Positions 9,262 to 20,381 of a stretch of 64,000 nt of DNA are shown here, one piece after another. The notes under the pieces are model-generated. The model was not told where the DNA came from. It worked only from the letters and a program-made list of their open reading frames with translations, and ran no database searches. The stretch lies in contig JAVXUO010001881.1 in assembly GCA_033065855.1 (NCBI GenBank), positions 1 through 64,000 of the forward strand, in the 5' to 3' direction. Within the stretch, counting starts at the first letter, position 1. Each line of letters begins with the position of its first letter. The stretch is from Escallonia rubra (taxonomy: Eukaryota > Streptophyta > Magnoliopsida > Escalloniales > Escalloniaceae). The translations under genes were made by a program, and so were the position numbers.

Positions 9262-10290
9262 CTGGCTTGGATTCCAATGAAGGTTTGCTAACTGAAAATA
9301 CTGATATGCAATCTCGTATTAATCTGATGACAAAGTACAATCATGATGTCAAAGAACAGATGGACAAAATTATGCAACAACTACTAGACACCTTGAAATC
9401 CCCTGTTGTGCACGATCAAAAGAAAGAGATGGAGGCACCTGAAGAACAAGCCATGGTAAAGCACATAAGTCCTGCTGAGGTGGCAAAATCATGACAGCAA
9501 AACGGTAATGAGCAGAGGAGGCTTTTCCTGTTTTGCCTCGCAAATTTAATTCAGTTCCCTGGGAAATCATATGCTAAAACAATGGCGCCAAACAAAGGGC
9601 AATCTGAGAGAGTGAATTTATCATACATTCCTCCTAACTCTATAAATGGCTCTAAAGGTGTTGAGTACTCCATGAAGGAAGTGGAGGCTGAAGTACAACA
9701 ATGGCAGAACTCAAGTTTTACATACATTCTTGGGACCAAAACCACCATTTCATGTAATGAAAGGCTTTCTTGAGAATTTGGAGAAATTTTGGTCTATCAA
9801 ATTGTAAAAATAGGGCCTTGGACGTTTGACAGTTGGCCACTCATCACAAAACGTTGGTCACCAAATGAACATTTGGAAAAAGAAGGAACTAGCTCCATTC
9901 CCCAGTGGATCACACTACCACATTTGCATCTTCATCTATGCTCAACTAAGATGCTTAGCCTTATAGCTAGCTCAGTAGGTAAACCATTTTATACTGATAA
10001 AATGACAACAACAAAAGAAAGACTGACATACGCAAGGATTTGTGTGGAAGTACACATTGATGATCCACTTTCTGAGACTGTGCCAATCAGGGGTCCAAAC
10101 ATAGATACTCTTAATCAAGTCACTGAATATGAATAGAAATCCTGAGATGTAATCACTACAAGGTTTTTGGCCACATAGAAGAAAAATGTTTCCAAATGCC
10201 TCCACCTAGACAGGAATGGAGAACAAAGGGCCAGTCAAATGACAGAATATGCACACAATAGCAACAACCAAAAAAAAGTAAGGATCGGGC
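9262..10290 (+). pseudogene. LINE ORF1 relic (DUF4283-type nucleic-acid-binding domain)
   Basis: Broken frames (9267-9494, 9582-9773, 9789-10136) together resemble ORF1 of plant L1-type LINEs. The best-preserved block reads GPWTFDSWPLITKRWSPN, then IPQWITLPHLHLHLCS, IASSVGKPFYTDK and a RLTYARICVEV segment. This is the characteristic DUF4283 region. It is followed at about 10140-10195 by a decayed zinc knuckle (KVFGHIEEKC) with its second Cys changed. The frame is broken by several indels and stops. The same LINE continues after an insertion at 11546. ORF1 would bind the element RNA. This copy is dead. Confidence 0.75.
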
Positions 10291-10423
10291 CACACAAGAT
10301 ACAACATCCCAGACTATGTTGCCCCAACCACAGAGTGTTGCGAAAAATCCAATCGTAAGCTCAAATCAAATTTTCATAATTGCAACCTTTGATATAATGG
10401 AACTCAATATGAGTACCCTTGCT

Positions 10424-11545
10424 TTTTTGTTTTGTTTTGTTGAGAGAAGAGTAGAAATATATACCAAGATAAATACAGGAGGTTACAAAGCATGCCAAAA
10501 GGTAAGTAAAAGACAGTCAGATGACACCCACATCTGATAGGCATTGCGATAAAATAAACTAAACAACAACACTAACCACAATTCTTTTTTTTTTTTGAAG
10601 ACCACAAAAGCAGATAAACAAATCAGATAAAGACTAACTACAAAGAGGAAGAGATAACAACGAAAAGAACGAGATAAAATGAAAAGAAGACGGCCAATAA
10701 AAAGACTCCAACAAACTGCCAGCCACATCCCTTTGTGCCAGACACGTGTCTCCGTCGATGTCGCGTGTCCTCGAACTCCGTGACCCACTCCGGCATCGGA
10801 AAACCACCGTCTTCAACTGACACGCCGCCGCCGATTCTAGGGAGCATCAAACCAAAACCGAATGAAAAACCTTCCAAATCAACAAGAAATCGGAGCTAAA
10901 GACCGCCGGTAACCTTCAAAACCACCGGCGACCACCTTAACATAGCATAAATACAACCTTCACCAACGGCAAACCGCGATCGCCCACAACTTGCTGCAAA
11001 TGGTATACAAACTCGCCGCGAAGCTGCACTACCATGACTCTGGAATGGCCAAATCAAGCTTAATCAAACTCGCCGCGATCTCCCACAGCCGCAGAACCAC
11101 ACCACACCAACACAACCAACACAACTTTCTAGAATCTAGGGGGGAGGGGGATCAACTAGGGGGGATTGGGGAAAATAAACCCTAGAAGAAAGAACCTAGA
11201 CCTAGACTCCCCTGCCTTCTCTAACCCGTGGCAACGCGACACACGAATGGAAAAAACACCCAAGGAATCGGACGGCTTACCTTTCCATTGAAGCCCCAGC
11301 CTATTCCCGGTGCCAGATCTGCAACAGATCTTCAAATTAGACCATCTGCCGCAACGGAGCACCCGCACCCTAACCACCTGAATCTCGCACAAACCCTAAT
11401 CAAAACAACTAAGAGATTACCACATCACCACACGCCGGGAAAGCCGGCGGTGGTGACGGAAACGGACACGGGATGAGGATAAGAGATAAGATTGGACAAA
11501 GGGGATGGATTCTCTTTTTTCGCCTCTCTCAAATAGGCTTTTTTA
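10424..11545 (-). mobile_element. 1.1-kb retroposon inserted in the LINE, with 15-bp target duplication
   Basis: The segment is flanked by ATGAGTACCCTTGCT (10409-10423) and ATGAGCACCCTTGCT (11546-11560), a 15-base duplication with one mismatch. On the minus strand it ends in an A-rich tail (AAAACAAAACAAAAAA), the mark of target-primed reverse transcription. Its interior is GC-rich near the 5' end and contains no reverse transcriptase. It is therefore a non-autonomous LINE-type retroposon or processed transcript. A short frame (10638-10877, minus) is not recognisable. The oblique duplication confirms that LINE sequence on both sides was contiguous. Confidence 0.75.
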
Positions 11546-11560
11546 TGAGCACCCTTGCTG

Positions 11561-12390
11561 AAACTACATGTATGCATGTTACTAGAAATGGTCCTAGACT
11601 TGCTAGGAAATGGAGTAGTTGAAAACCAAAAAGATGATTGCAGCATGTAGAAATGTTAAGGATTTCAATGACCCTACTAAACAGCATGACCTCAAGAAAA
11701 TGTTGAAAAAAAGAAATGTACAGATTGTTGGGTTGGTTGAACCCAAAGTAAGAGTGTAAAATGTACAAAGAATAACAAATAAGTGGAAGAATCATTGACA
11801 ATTCATCCACACACCAATCATAAGGATGTAGCTAGTATTTGGGATGTATGGAAATATCAAGCATTCTATGTAAACTAAATCTTAATATATCCTTAAGTGA
11901 TCATTGTGGAAATAAATCCAGTCAACCAAGATCCATGGTTTCTATCATGCATCTGTGGTAATACTAGAATCAAGAGAAGATAATTATGGAATCAACTACA
12001 ACAAGATGCAGCTGGTGTTGGACAAAAACCTTAGATGTTAATAGGAGAAAGATTCCCAAATGAAAGGCGAGGTGGAGGTGGAATATACTATAGCTTAACT
12101 CTATGGAATTCAACAAGTGCATCTTCAACCTAAATCTTCAGGATATGGCTACTAGAGGCAATTTCTTAAGTCTGAGCAGAATTGATAGAGTCCTCTTAAA
12201 CTCTACTTGGCTGGACATTTTCACTAGCTCAGAAGTGGAGGTGTGTGACCCTGAGCTATCTGATCAGTGTATGCTATTGATCCATTTGTACCATAATAGG
12301 TACAGGGCATGAAACCATTCAAATTCTTCAATTTTTGGATGTTTCACCCTTATTTCAAAAATCTTCTTTAGGATTAGTTTTTTTTTCGGC
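11561..12390 (+). pseudogene. LINE ORF2 relic, endonuclease region
   Basis: Frameshifted LINE ORF2 begins near 11620 with an APE endonuclease start-like segment that includes NDPTKQHDLKKMLKK and QIVGLVEPKV. It continues to 12103-12312 with RGNFLSLSRIDRVLLNSTW and an LSDQ block corresponding to the conserved SRIDRxL and LSDH motifs of plant LINE endonucleases. It is interrupted near 12390 by the inverted Ulp1-bearing fragment. Stops and indels make it non-functional. Confidence 0.7.
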
Positions 12391-13650
12391 CATATCTATG
12401 TCCGCTATACTATATAGCGGACCTCCAAGCAGAAGGAAGAAGTCTCACTTGGTTTTTACACTTTGTTTCCCCCTGGTGAAAGCAAATCACACAGAACAAA
12501 TAAAACACTCAGCTCAACAACACAACGATCAGTGAATCAAATCAATCGCATTCAACAACGATCACATCTCAGTCAACACAGATGAAATCGTCAATCGCAT
12601 TCAAACTATAAGATTCAAGAAGTTTAAGGACAATTAAAAAAGTGAATATAATGTTATTATACGCAAACAATGTCAATTACACGGATTTACAATATATCTA
12701 ATAGGTTTAGGCCGGCCATTGATAATTTGCCAAGCCATCCTATACCTAAAGCAGTCTATGCATTCTTGGGTCCAGACGGTCTTCTTGAGGCTCTCCGACC
12801 GACAGATGAAATCCATGTTCACGCAGAGGAAGACGCCGCAGTCCGAGGAATTAAGTTGCTTGGGCCTAGTCCTCTTCAATCGGAGAACAAGCTCCCTATC
12901 GCCCGCTGCCCTACCTCGGGTCTCTCGAGAACGCTCTCTATTGACCATGGCAGCAAATAGATTTTGCGAGAAAAAGGATAAGCATTAAACATTAAACATA
13001 GAAAACATAATACGATTAATCAGTTCTACAATATGCAAGTTACAATAAGAAGTAAACATGCTCTTACCATTGGATCCAACATCCCTAAGCCTCGGTACAT
13101 TTCAATCACACTAATCGCGTCCGTATCATCGTAGAGACTGTCGAGGACTGATACGGTATTCGTTACCGGTTCATAGCAAATCAAGAACCAGTGGGCATTC
13201 GTTATAGCTGGGAGTAGAAACACATCCGCCACACTTGCGCTCTCTGGACTCGGCCGACCAAGATATGCGAGTAGGTTAGCGGACGGTCTCCACTTGACCT
13301 CGGCCTTCGCCTTTCTCGCCTGCTTCCTCGGCTTGTCCCACTCGTTAAACTCTTGTACTAGCATATTGTGAAAGTAAGCATCGAGGATAACAATGCACGG
13401 ACCGTAGTTAGGCTGCTCCCGACTCCTTTGCCGCAAAATTTGCACGTAGTGCGAGATGACAAAGTTGTCTAACCATATCCCCGGCGCCAGTGTGGACAGT
13501 TCTCTCCATGAGACACTGTAATCCAAGCCCTGCGGGTTAGCCACGTCATACGACGCTCCGTCTAGGGGGGGGGGGCGCTAAAATAACGGTGATGGATTAG
13601 GTCATGTTTATGCGGCTTCAGGGGCCTGGCTGGATGCCCTTTCGGATATG
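12391..13650 (-). mobile_element. Inverted 1.25-kb fragment of the Ulp1-bearing Mutator-like element
   Basis: This is the reverse complement of about 505-1690 at high identity, including the intergenic tail. Its low-coordinate end carries the palindrome GTCCGCTATACTATATAGCGGAC (12400-12422), in the position where copy 1 has its 80-bp array. The high-coordinate end breaks abruptly within the N-terminal coding region at about 13648. LINE sequence resumes on both sides. No terminal repeat or target duplication is evident, so this is either a truncated insertion or a rearranged relic. Confidence 0.85.
12673..13648 (-). pseudogene. Ulp1-type (C48) protease, copy 2
   Basis: Exon 1 runs from about 13648 down to 13068 and exon 2 from 12963 down to 12673. 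Unlike copy 1, the twelve-base C run (13565-13576 on the plus strand as G) keeps the N-terminal and protease frames joined. The catalytic His (AHWFL), Asp (VLDS), Gln and Cys (QLNSSDCGVFLC) are all kept. However, the intron acceptor, CAG in copy 1, is CAA here (position 12964), so normal splicing should fail. The gene is also cut off upstream. Differences between the two copies are mainly substitutions that keep the frame, so both probably diverged while encoding protein. Confidence 0.85.
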
Positions 13651-13947
13651 GGATCTTGAAACTCATGGGGATGAAGTGCATATTCTTTACCACAAGGTTA
13701 GAAGATTAGAATAGAGCTCAAGAAGTTGAATAATGAGCATTATAGTGACATATCTGCTAGAGTTGTAGCAAAATTGAAGGAGTTACAAGCAATCAATAAG
13801 GCTATATACATTGGATCACATACTCCTAACCAAATGGCAACTGATAAAGAACTCCATGTTCAATATTATGATCTACTAAAAGCTGCGGAAAGTTTCTACC
13901 AACAAAGGAAAGAGTGAAAGAAGTCAAACTGCGGGATGAAAATACTA
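13651..13947 (+). pseudogene. LINE ORF2 relic, segment between endonuclease and reverse transcriptase
   Basis: The frame at 13726-13917 contains LNNEHYSDISARVVAKLKEL and ends in AAESFYQQRKE. It corresponds to the conserved LINE linker leading to the ESFLRQKSR-type motif before reverse transcriptase. It is interrupted immediately downstream by a Stowaway MITE. Confidence 0.7.
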
Positions 13948-14322
13948 CTCCCCCCGTCCCTAAAAAAATTGATCATATTTCCTTTTTAGGCCATCCCACA
14001 AAAAGTTATCATTTCCAAATTAGGAAAGATTCTATAGCTATTTTTACATACTTACCTTTTTTATATATTTTTTTATTCTATTTCTCTCACCACATTTAAT
14101 TCTCTACCAACTCATTTTCCCTCTCTTGGCCCACCACTTTACACTTTTTTATTCTATTTCTCTATCCACATTTAACACTCTACCAACCAATTTTTTCTCT
14201 CATGGCCCACTCTCTTCCCCCCTCTCTCTAAAGGGTAAAATGGGAAAGACACACAATATATTACCTAAATCCTTAATATACGTGCAAAGTAAAATGGATC
14301 AATCTTTTAGGGACGGAAGGAG
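13948..14322. mobile_element. Stowaway (Tc1/mariner) MITE
   Basis: This 375-bp element has terminal inverted repeats CTCCCCCCGTCCCTAAAAAA and, at the other end, the complement of TTTTAGGGACGGAAGGAG. It is flanked by TA on both sides (13946-13947 and 14323-14324). The CTCC(C/T)YCCGTCCC start is the Stowaway signature. The interior is AT-rich with duplicated phrases such as TTTTATTCTATTTCTCT, and it has no coding capacity. It interrupts LINE sequence. Confidence 0.93.
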
Positions 14323-14324
14323 TA

Positions 14325-14983
14325 TTATTTTCATAAGAAAATGCAAGTTCATAGATCATGTAACAAAATCTTATCCATTCATATAGTAGAAGGAGTTCAC
14401 ATCACTAGAGAGCAAGAATTGGAAGTTCATAAAGAAGCCATCCACCATTTCTCAAATTTCCTTGAATGCTCTGAACCACCCTATAACCAAACTCAACCCA
14501 TCCTGTAGAGAATTTTGCATAAGCAACTGACTGCTGATCAACAGGCCTTTTTGGTGAATTCCTTTGATGAATCTGAGGGAAAAGCAACCATATTTTCTAT
14601 GAAGACTAAAAAGCACCTGGACCTAATGGATATAGTGCTGAATACTTCCAATAGAACTGGGAGCTAAATGGATCAGATGTCACTAAAGCAATCATATCCT
14701 TCTTCAATAAAGGAGTATCTATCAAAATCTTTAATAACAATGCTCTCACTTTGCTTCCAAAGATCCTGTGCCTAATACTATGAAGGATTTTAGACCTATT
14801 ACATGTTGCAATGTGATAAGAAAGATGTTATGTGAGAGATTGCAAAGTGTGCTGCCATTCCTAATCAGTAATAGACAAGTTTCATTTGTAAAAGGGAGGA
14901 CCATTGGTGATAACATTCTTCTGATGCAAGAACTAGTGAGAAATTACAAATAACCTGGTGGAATACCCAGATGCATGTGCTAT
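14325..14983 (+). pseudogene. LINE reverse transcriptase relic
   Basis: Frames around 14580-14950 show plant LINE reverse transcriptase motifs: KAPGPNGYSAEYFQ, NALTLLPKI, PNTMKDFRPITCCNV and QVSFVKGRTIGDNILL. Frameshifts separate them. The sequence ends where the CACTA left terminus begins at 14984, and the remaining reverse transcriptase is not found further right in this window. Confidence 0.8.
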
Positions 14984-15918
14984 CACTACAAGAAATTTGC
15001 CATTTAGCGACGAACACGGTTCGTCGAGGAAGGTCGCCTATTCGTCAAGAAATACATACAGTGACGAAAAAAATTCGTCACAAAGTTCGTCAAAGACTCG
15101 CCGTCAAGAAATGTATTTTTTGACGAATATATATGTTCGTCAATAAAAATCATATTTATTGACGATTTTTTACTTCGTCAAGGTATGTATGATATCTAAT
15201 GACAAACTATTTCGTCGAAATAGTTCACACGAATTTGTCGCTGGATGTTCAAGTTCGTCAAGAATGGGTTACTTTATCGACGAACCTGGTTTCGTCAACA
15301 AATCATTCATCGTCATTATTTTTTCCCTTAAGTTCATCACAATTCTTTCTTGACATACTTCCTTCGTCGATAATGGTGACATTTGTTGACGAACTTAAGT
15401 TCATCACAAAAAAACAATTCTTCCTTGACATACTTCCTTTGTCGATAATGGTAACATTTGTTGACGAACTCAAATTCGTCACAAAAAATATTGATCGTCA
15501 CAATTCTTCCTTGACATATTGTCTTCGTCGTTGAAAACTACATTCAATGACGAAAAAATTTGTCATTACTTGTTACCCCTTTAGCGACGAATATTTTGGT
15601 GTTTGATGAGCATCAAATTGTAACGACAAATAATAGAAAGATTTAGCAACAAATAGTAGAAAAAAGTCTTAAACTAATACATAAAACTAATGCTATCCAT
15701 TACAAAGATTTAGTTGGTTACAAAGTGAGGACATAAGTACGTATAGCAACAAAGCTTGACATATATTCTAAGTACAAATTAGAACTATACAAATACAATG
15801 CACATGTTGATGCAAATGCAACCATCCTAGTGGTCGGTGACGCATCAAATATCGACCACTTGCTTCATATCATGTCAAGAGATGATCCGTATATATAACG
15901 TATCCGAGACATCCGTAA
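14984..15918. mobile_element. Left end of a CACTA (En/Spm-like) transposon
   Basis: The segment starts with the canonical terminus CACTACAAGAAA and continues with dense subterminal repeats of GACGAA and TTCGTC in both orientations to about 15600. It includes a duplicated block with CTTGACATACTTCCT (about 15350-15520). Beyond 15600 the sequence is AT-rich with no ORF. No matching right end with the same subterminal repeats is visible, so the element is truncated, probably by the hAT fragment and the LTR junction near 15919-15956. Confidence 0.75.
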
Positions 15919-15955
15919 CTAGATCTGGCAAACGGGTCGACCCGCGCGGGTACGT
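15919..15955. mobile_element. Fragment of a hAT terminal end
   Basis: The sequence TAGATCTGGCAAACGGGTCG and following bases match the first bases of the complete hAT element at 52560-53538 (TAGACCTGGCAAACGG). Only about 35 bp remain, joined to truncated LTR sequence. Confidence 0.5.
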
Positions 15956-17404
15956 ACGTCAAAGTGTGTTGCGGTGTGCGTGAATGTGTGTGTACAAGGT
16001 GGTGTGTGTAGTATGCGGGCAGGTGTGTAATGTGTTCATGGGAGTTGTGTGTCTAGGCAGCAAGGAGGAGAGACCAGCTATGAATTTGTGCAAGTACATG
16101 TGTGTGAGTAGGTGAATTGAACAATAACAAAGCCACTGCCTCAAAGCCACGGCAGTGGCTTTGCTGTAACTTGTGGGGTGTTGAGATGGTTATGGTTTGG
16201 AAAAGAAAAATGAAGCTAAGGCAATAGCTTGGAGGGAGATAGGAATTTGGTGAATGAATGAGAAGATGACGAGTTCAGCTGTGGGAGTTGGAGGAATTGG
16301 TTATATGCATATGGGTATGTATGTGTGTATATTAGTGAGTTAAAAATTGTGTAGTGTGTAATAAGTGTGGAATGTGACATTGAGTATGTGAATGGGGCTG
16401 AAGGTGGCTGCGTGTGTGTGTGTGTGTGTTGGTGTGAAGAAAATGGTATGCGCAGAGAGGGGGAAAGGGAAAAGTTGGGAGTTCAATATTTGAGCGTAAA
16501 AGTGTCGCTAAAGGGAAAGATTTGAAACGGTTCCTTTCCAAAAATTTCTACATGTATCTAGAAATTTATTTGGACAAAACTCAAAAGAGTAACTTATATT
16601 ATTTTTGGAAGATCTACACACAGGGAAAAAAATTAGGTTTTTCTGAGCTTGGGAAACATGCTAACTAATTTTGTCTGAACAAGAGATTTCGGTGCATTTT
16701 AGAATAGTAAATTAAGTTATTAAATTCTAAAACTCCTACAATAATCTTATATAGCTAAGATAAGGTAGTTTCTATAGTTTTGGAAGATTTTAAAGTCGTT
16801 TGCCATTTTTAGCACTGTTAGCGGTGTAGCGCTCGTTCGGCTGTCGTGTAACGCTTCACTATTACAACAGTTTGTTAAACTATTTTTAAGAACCTCTTAT
16901 GAGCAGATTTAGAAAAATTACAAAACTAAAACTTCCCTTATTTTTGTGAAACCTTCGACGTGGAATTTTCTGGGATTTTTCTGTGCATGCGAAATATCTC
17001 GAGCAAAATTTATTTTAGAACAGGTTTTTGAATTAATTAATATAGTAACCAAAAGGGAAATTACACACGGCACCCCTGAGGTTTGCCCTAAACTACACAC
17101 GGCTCCCCCAATCCTTTTTAATTACAATCCGCTCCATTTCTTTGACAGTGTTAACGGTGGGACGCAAAAAAGACATTTTAACCCTCTTATATTAACTATA
17201 CAGTGTCGTCTTGGATTTTGGAGGGAACTGAGAAGTCTGGCTCTTCACTCTTGGCTACAGACATCAAATCGAAAAAAACAAAATGATGCAGTCTCTCGAC
17301 CACAATGGTGATTCAATGAAGCATCTCAAAATGTGATCCCATTTTTAGATAACACCCCAGAATGGTTCAGGTCCTCTTCTCACATTGTGCTTTCTCCGTT
17401 CTCT

Positions 17405-17656
17405 TTCAGTTTTCATGATCCTCCAGCTTTCGGCGGTGACGACCCTCCAGCTTTCGGCGGTGACGACCCTCCAGCTTTTGGTGACGACGACCTTTCTTTT
17501 TTAGGCGACGACGACCTTCCAGCTTTCGGCGGCGACGACATAGCCAAGATGGCCTCATCTCCCCTCTCTCGTCTCCCGTCTCCATACAGCTCATGTCACC
17601 ACCACCATGACAGTCAGCATCGTACCTCACGACCACCACCATCACCACCAATCTGA
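17405..17656 (+). other. Degenerate repeat ORF inside the nested MULE
   Basis: The open frame contains repeated PPAFGGDD units (about five, at 17417-17540), produced by a 24-27 bp tandem DNA repeat of the type CCTCCAGCTTTCGGCGGTGA. A Ser/Pro/His-rich stretch follows. I see no known domain. It is likely repeat-derived, possibly part of the leader of the captured transcript. Confidence 0.4.
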
Positions 17657-17867
17657 TGCCCACCATCAACACCCTAGATCTAAAAGCCATCACATAATAT
17701 GAACCCACCCTCGTTCACCCTTACCCATAACCATCTATTTACTTGCCGGACACCAATCTATAGTCGTCGTCGGTTGACTTTTTGGAGGAAAGAGTCGAGT
17801 ATAGATCGCCATCGCCAGTAGGTGGAGGAGTAGGAGGTGTTGTCGCCATCGGTAGTTAGAATCATAA

Positions 17868-17953
17868 AGAGAGAGAGAGATAGAGAGATAGAGATAGAGA
17901 GAGAGAGAGAGAGAATTGGGGTATGATTTGTTCTGATCGAATTTTGTTCTGAT

Positions 17954-17990
<37 letters not shown>
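17868..17990. repeat. GA microsatellites
   Basis: Two runs of GA units (about 17868-17912 and 17958-17990) are separated by a segment containing TTGTTCTGATCGAATTTTGT, which recurs just downstream near 18017. Confidence 0.95.
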
Positions 17991-17994
<4 letters not shown>

Positions 17995-18043
17995 GGGGTC
18001 TGATTCACCGCCGGTATCTTGATCGAATTTTGTTCTGATTTGC

Positions 18044-18570
18044 AGCTTGCATGACACTTATATCTAGCCTTTCTTCTCTCTTGCTTGCTTGATGAGTTCT
18101 TTGTTTTTTTGGTTTCAACATGAGAATTTTGAAACATTACCATTGTGGAGATTGACGTACCGAAACACCAAACTGAGAAGGTTGATATCTCTGTTGGAAG
18201 GAGTTTAGCAATCTCTATAAACGCTGGGCTAAAGGGGGTTTGTGTAATTCACATGGAAGTTCATGTATCACCAGACAGCTTTCCTTCTTATGCGACCTAT
18301 CTAACCTCTCTCAATGGAACTTATGTACTGTTTGTGGCAGCTCTGATCATGGGAGGGATGTGGGCGTGCTTTAAGTTTGGAAAAAGGGGACGACATCTTG
18401 ATGGAGTTCCATACCAGGAACTTGAGATGGGCCAGCCATAGTTCCTTTCATCTGCAAATGGAAATGGGGAAACACCAGAAGGTTGGGATCAAGGTAGGGA
18501 TGATGACTAGGACGAGGAGAAGGCAGTGAAGTCGTCGGGTACAAATCATGTGGGCAGTAGACCAGCAAAT
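18044..18570 (+). pseudogene. Captured fragment of a plant membrane-protein gene
   Basis: A probable splice acceptor (TTTGCAG) precedes the frame. The ORF 18145-18441 includes NGTYVLFVAALIMGGMWACF, a convincing single transmembrane helix, then a basic stop-transfer (KFGKRGRHL) and PYQELEMGQP. Downstream in a shifted, stop-interrupted frame the translation gives GWDQ, an acidic DDxDEEKAVK stretch and RPANGL. This resembles the juxtamembrane and acidic tail of a conserved plant single-pass membrane protein, but I cannot name it with certainty. Stops and a frameshift show it is not functional here. Confidence 0.5.
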
Positions 18571-19832
18571 GGCCTTACTTCCATTTTTTTGTTAGAAGGA
18601 AAAGAATGAAAGGAAGGAAGAAAGAGAGGAACAAGGAGAAAGAAAAGGGTCTGCAAAGGGGGAAGAGGAAGAAGAAGAAGAAGAAAAACCTTAAAGGGTA
18701 AGAAGGGTTTTATTCAAGAAATGGAGGGTAGTTTGGGGATAAAAAAAGTCAAAAAGTAAGGTGTCAGGGAATCTCCAAACGGATTTACGGTCCCCGTCAA
18801 ATTTATGTATCTTCGTGAAATGCGGGTACAAACCTCAGGGAGCGGAGTGTAATTAAAAAAGATAAGGGGAACCATGTGTAGTTTAGGGCAAACCTCAGGG
18901 GTGCCGTGTGTAATTTACCCTAAACAAAATTATTTTTAGCCTAGAATTTTATAATGATCTAAAATTACTATGACGCTTGAGTGTTCGAAAGTTCGTGGAA
19001 TTCCGGTGCCGTTTGACATATTTTTGGAACATGAACATTATCGCTCAATTTAATAAGCAGTTTAGGGTTCCGAGCGAAAAATCCCCAGAATGACCATTCT
19101 TGTCTGAAAAACCCACAAGTGGTTTACAAGGATTATTTTAGGTATATCTAGGTGGATAATGGTACGTTAGGCATCGGGGGCGAATAGGTAATTTTACAAA
19201 AGTTGAGGGGGGGTTTGGTAAACTTCACTCACTTAAGAGAAACTTAATACTTAGGCATGCTCGAGCGGCAATGAATGACATCCTTGTGGTTTGTTATTTA
19301 GGTTTCGGTAGCCAAGAGATAGGAACGACTTTTGAACGAGCCCAAGAACCAGTCACTGAGCGAGGTAAGTACTCCTGTCATGTTTCATCCTATACTTATT
19401 TGCAAAACCTATATATGTACATATGATTTGATCAAATTAAAGTTTAAAGTTTCATTCTACATATATTTCATTTCTAAAGTATTTGATGAGAAACGTAGTT
19501 TAAAAGAATGCCATGGAATGTTGTACGAATCATAGAATTTTACTGAGTACATGTTAAATGAGCAATGAAACTCGACTTGGTTGCTATGCCCCATATCCAA
19601 CGGGATAATGTTGGATTTCGGGCCCTGGTCAACGGGGCTTGTACGTTGATGCACAGTACTGTTACTGGTGGTTTGCCCTCGCGTCCACAAAATTTTATCC
19701 AGGGTGTAGGATGGATTTTGGGTCCTAGTCAGGGGGGCTCGTATGCTGACCGCAGCATACTTATGGAATGAAATATCTGTGTTTGATGCGAATGGAATTT
19801 CTGATAATTTTACTCTGAGTTAAAAACCCTTT

Positions 19833-19837
<5 letters not shown>

Positions 19838-19872
<35 letters not shown>

Positions 19873-19891
19873 GTGTGTGTGTGTGTGTATT
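19838..19891. repeat. AT and GT microsatellite in the LTR
   Basis: An (AT)n run of about sixteen units is followed by (GT)n of about nine units, inside the 5' LTR. Confidence 0.95.
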
Positions 19892-20369
19892 GAAAATGTT
19901 TTAGAGTTGGTAATATTGAATTACTGAATTGTTAAAAGAAATCCATGCCATGTTTTGAAATCCCAAACTTATTTTAGGAACATGGTTGGTGTACTTGCTA
20001 CACTTTTGTTCATTCCTTATTTTTCAGGTGATGACCTAAGGAAAGCGGAGCCGTATGAGCAACACGGGGGAGAAGTGCCCGAAGAGAATTATTAGAATAA
20101 TGAATGTTTACCGTTTGTGGATTTTAGTCATTGGTTAATTAACGTTATGCTTGAACTAATGTAAGAAGGTTAGGTCTCCTCGAGTTTCCTTCATAAATTT
20201 TAAAGACATGTAATGAGGGTTTTATTTGGATTATTGGAAGTCTGTAAGTTAGAATTAGTTTCGAGTCATAAGATTGTAGCAAGGCCTGGCAGAGCCCGTT
20301 TGAATGGACCTGCGGCCGGTCACGTGCCTAGCTCATGGGTCCAACTATGGGTTCGGATCGTAACATAAA

Positions 20370-20381
20370 TGGTATCAGAGC
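20370..20381 (+). promoter_or_regulatory. Primer binding site of the Ty3/gypsy element
   Basis: TGGTATCAGAGC complements the 3' end of initiator methionine tRNA and lies five bases after the LTR end. This fixes the element as plus-strand and marks the 5' LTR boundary. Confidence 0.9.

Larger units (their letters stand above)
17055..18920. mobile_element. Non-autonomous Mutator-like element with captured sequence (Pack-MULE type)
   Basis: Terminal inverted repeats of more than 50 bp read GGGAAATTACACACGGCACC at 17055 and the complement of GGTGCCGTGTGTAATTTACCC at 18920. The flanks are TAACCAAAA (17046-17054) and TAAACAAAA (18921-18929), a 9-bp target duplication with one mismatch, which is the Mutator hallmark. 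The interior contains a repeat-rich frame, GA microsatellites at about 17868-17990, and a membrane-protein gene fragment at about 18044-18570. It has no transposase. Confidence 0.85.
15956..20365 (+). mobile_element. 5'-truncated 5' LTR of the Tekay-like Ty3/gypsy element, with a nested MULE
   Basis: The first 180 bp (15956-16140) match 26637-26815 in the 3' LTR at high identity, so about 930 bp of the LTR start are missing here. The LTR ends at TAACA (20365), five bases before the primer binding site. Removing the nested element at 17055-18920 and adding the lost start gives an LTR of about 3.5 kb. The first part is GT-rich. There is an AT/GT microsatellite at 19838-19891. Short open frames here carry no recognisable protein. 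Confidence 0.75.
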
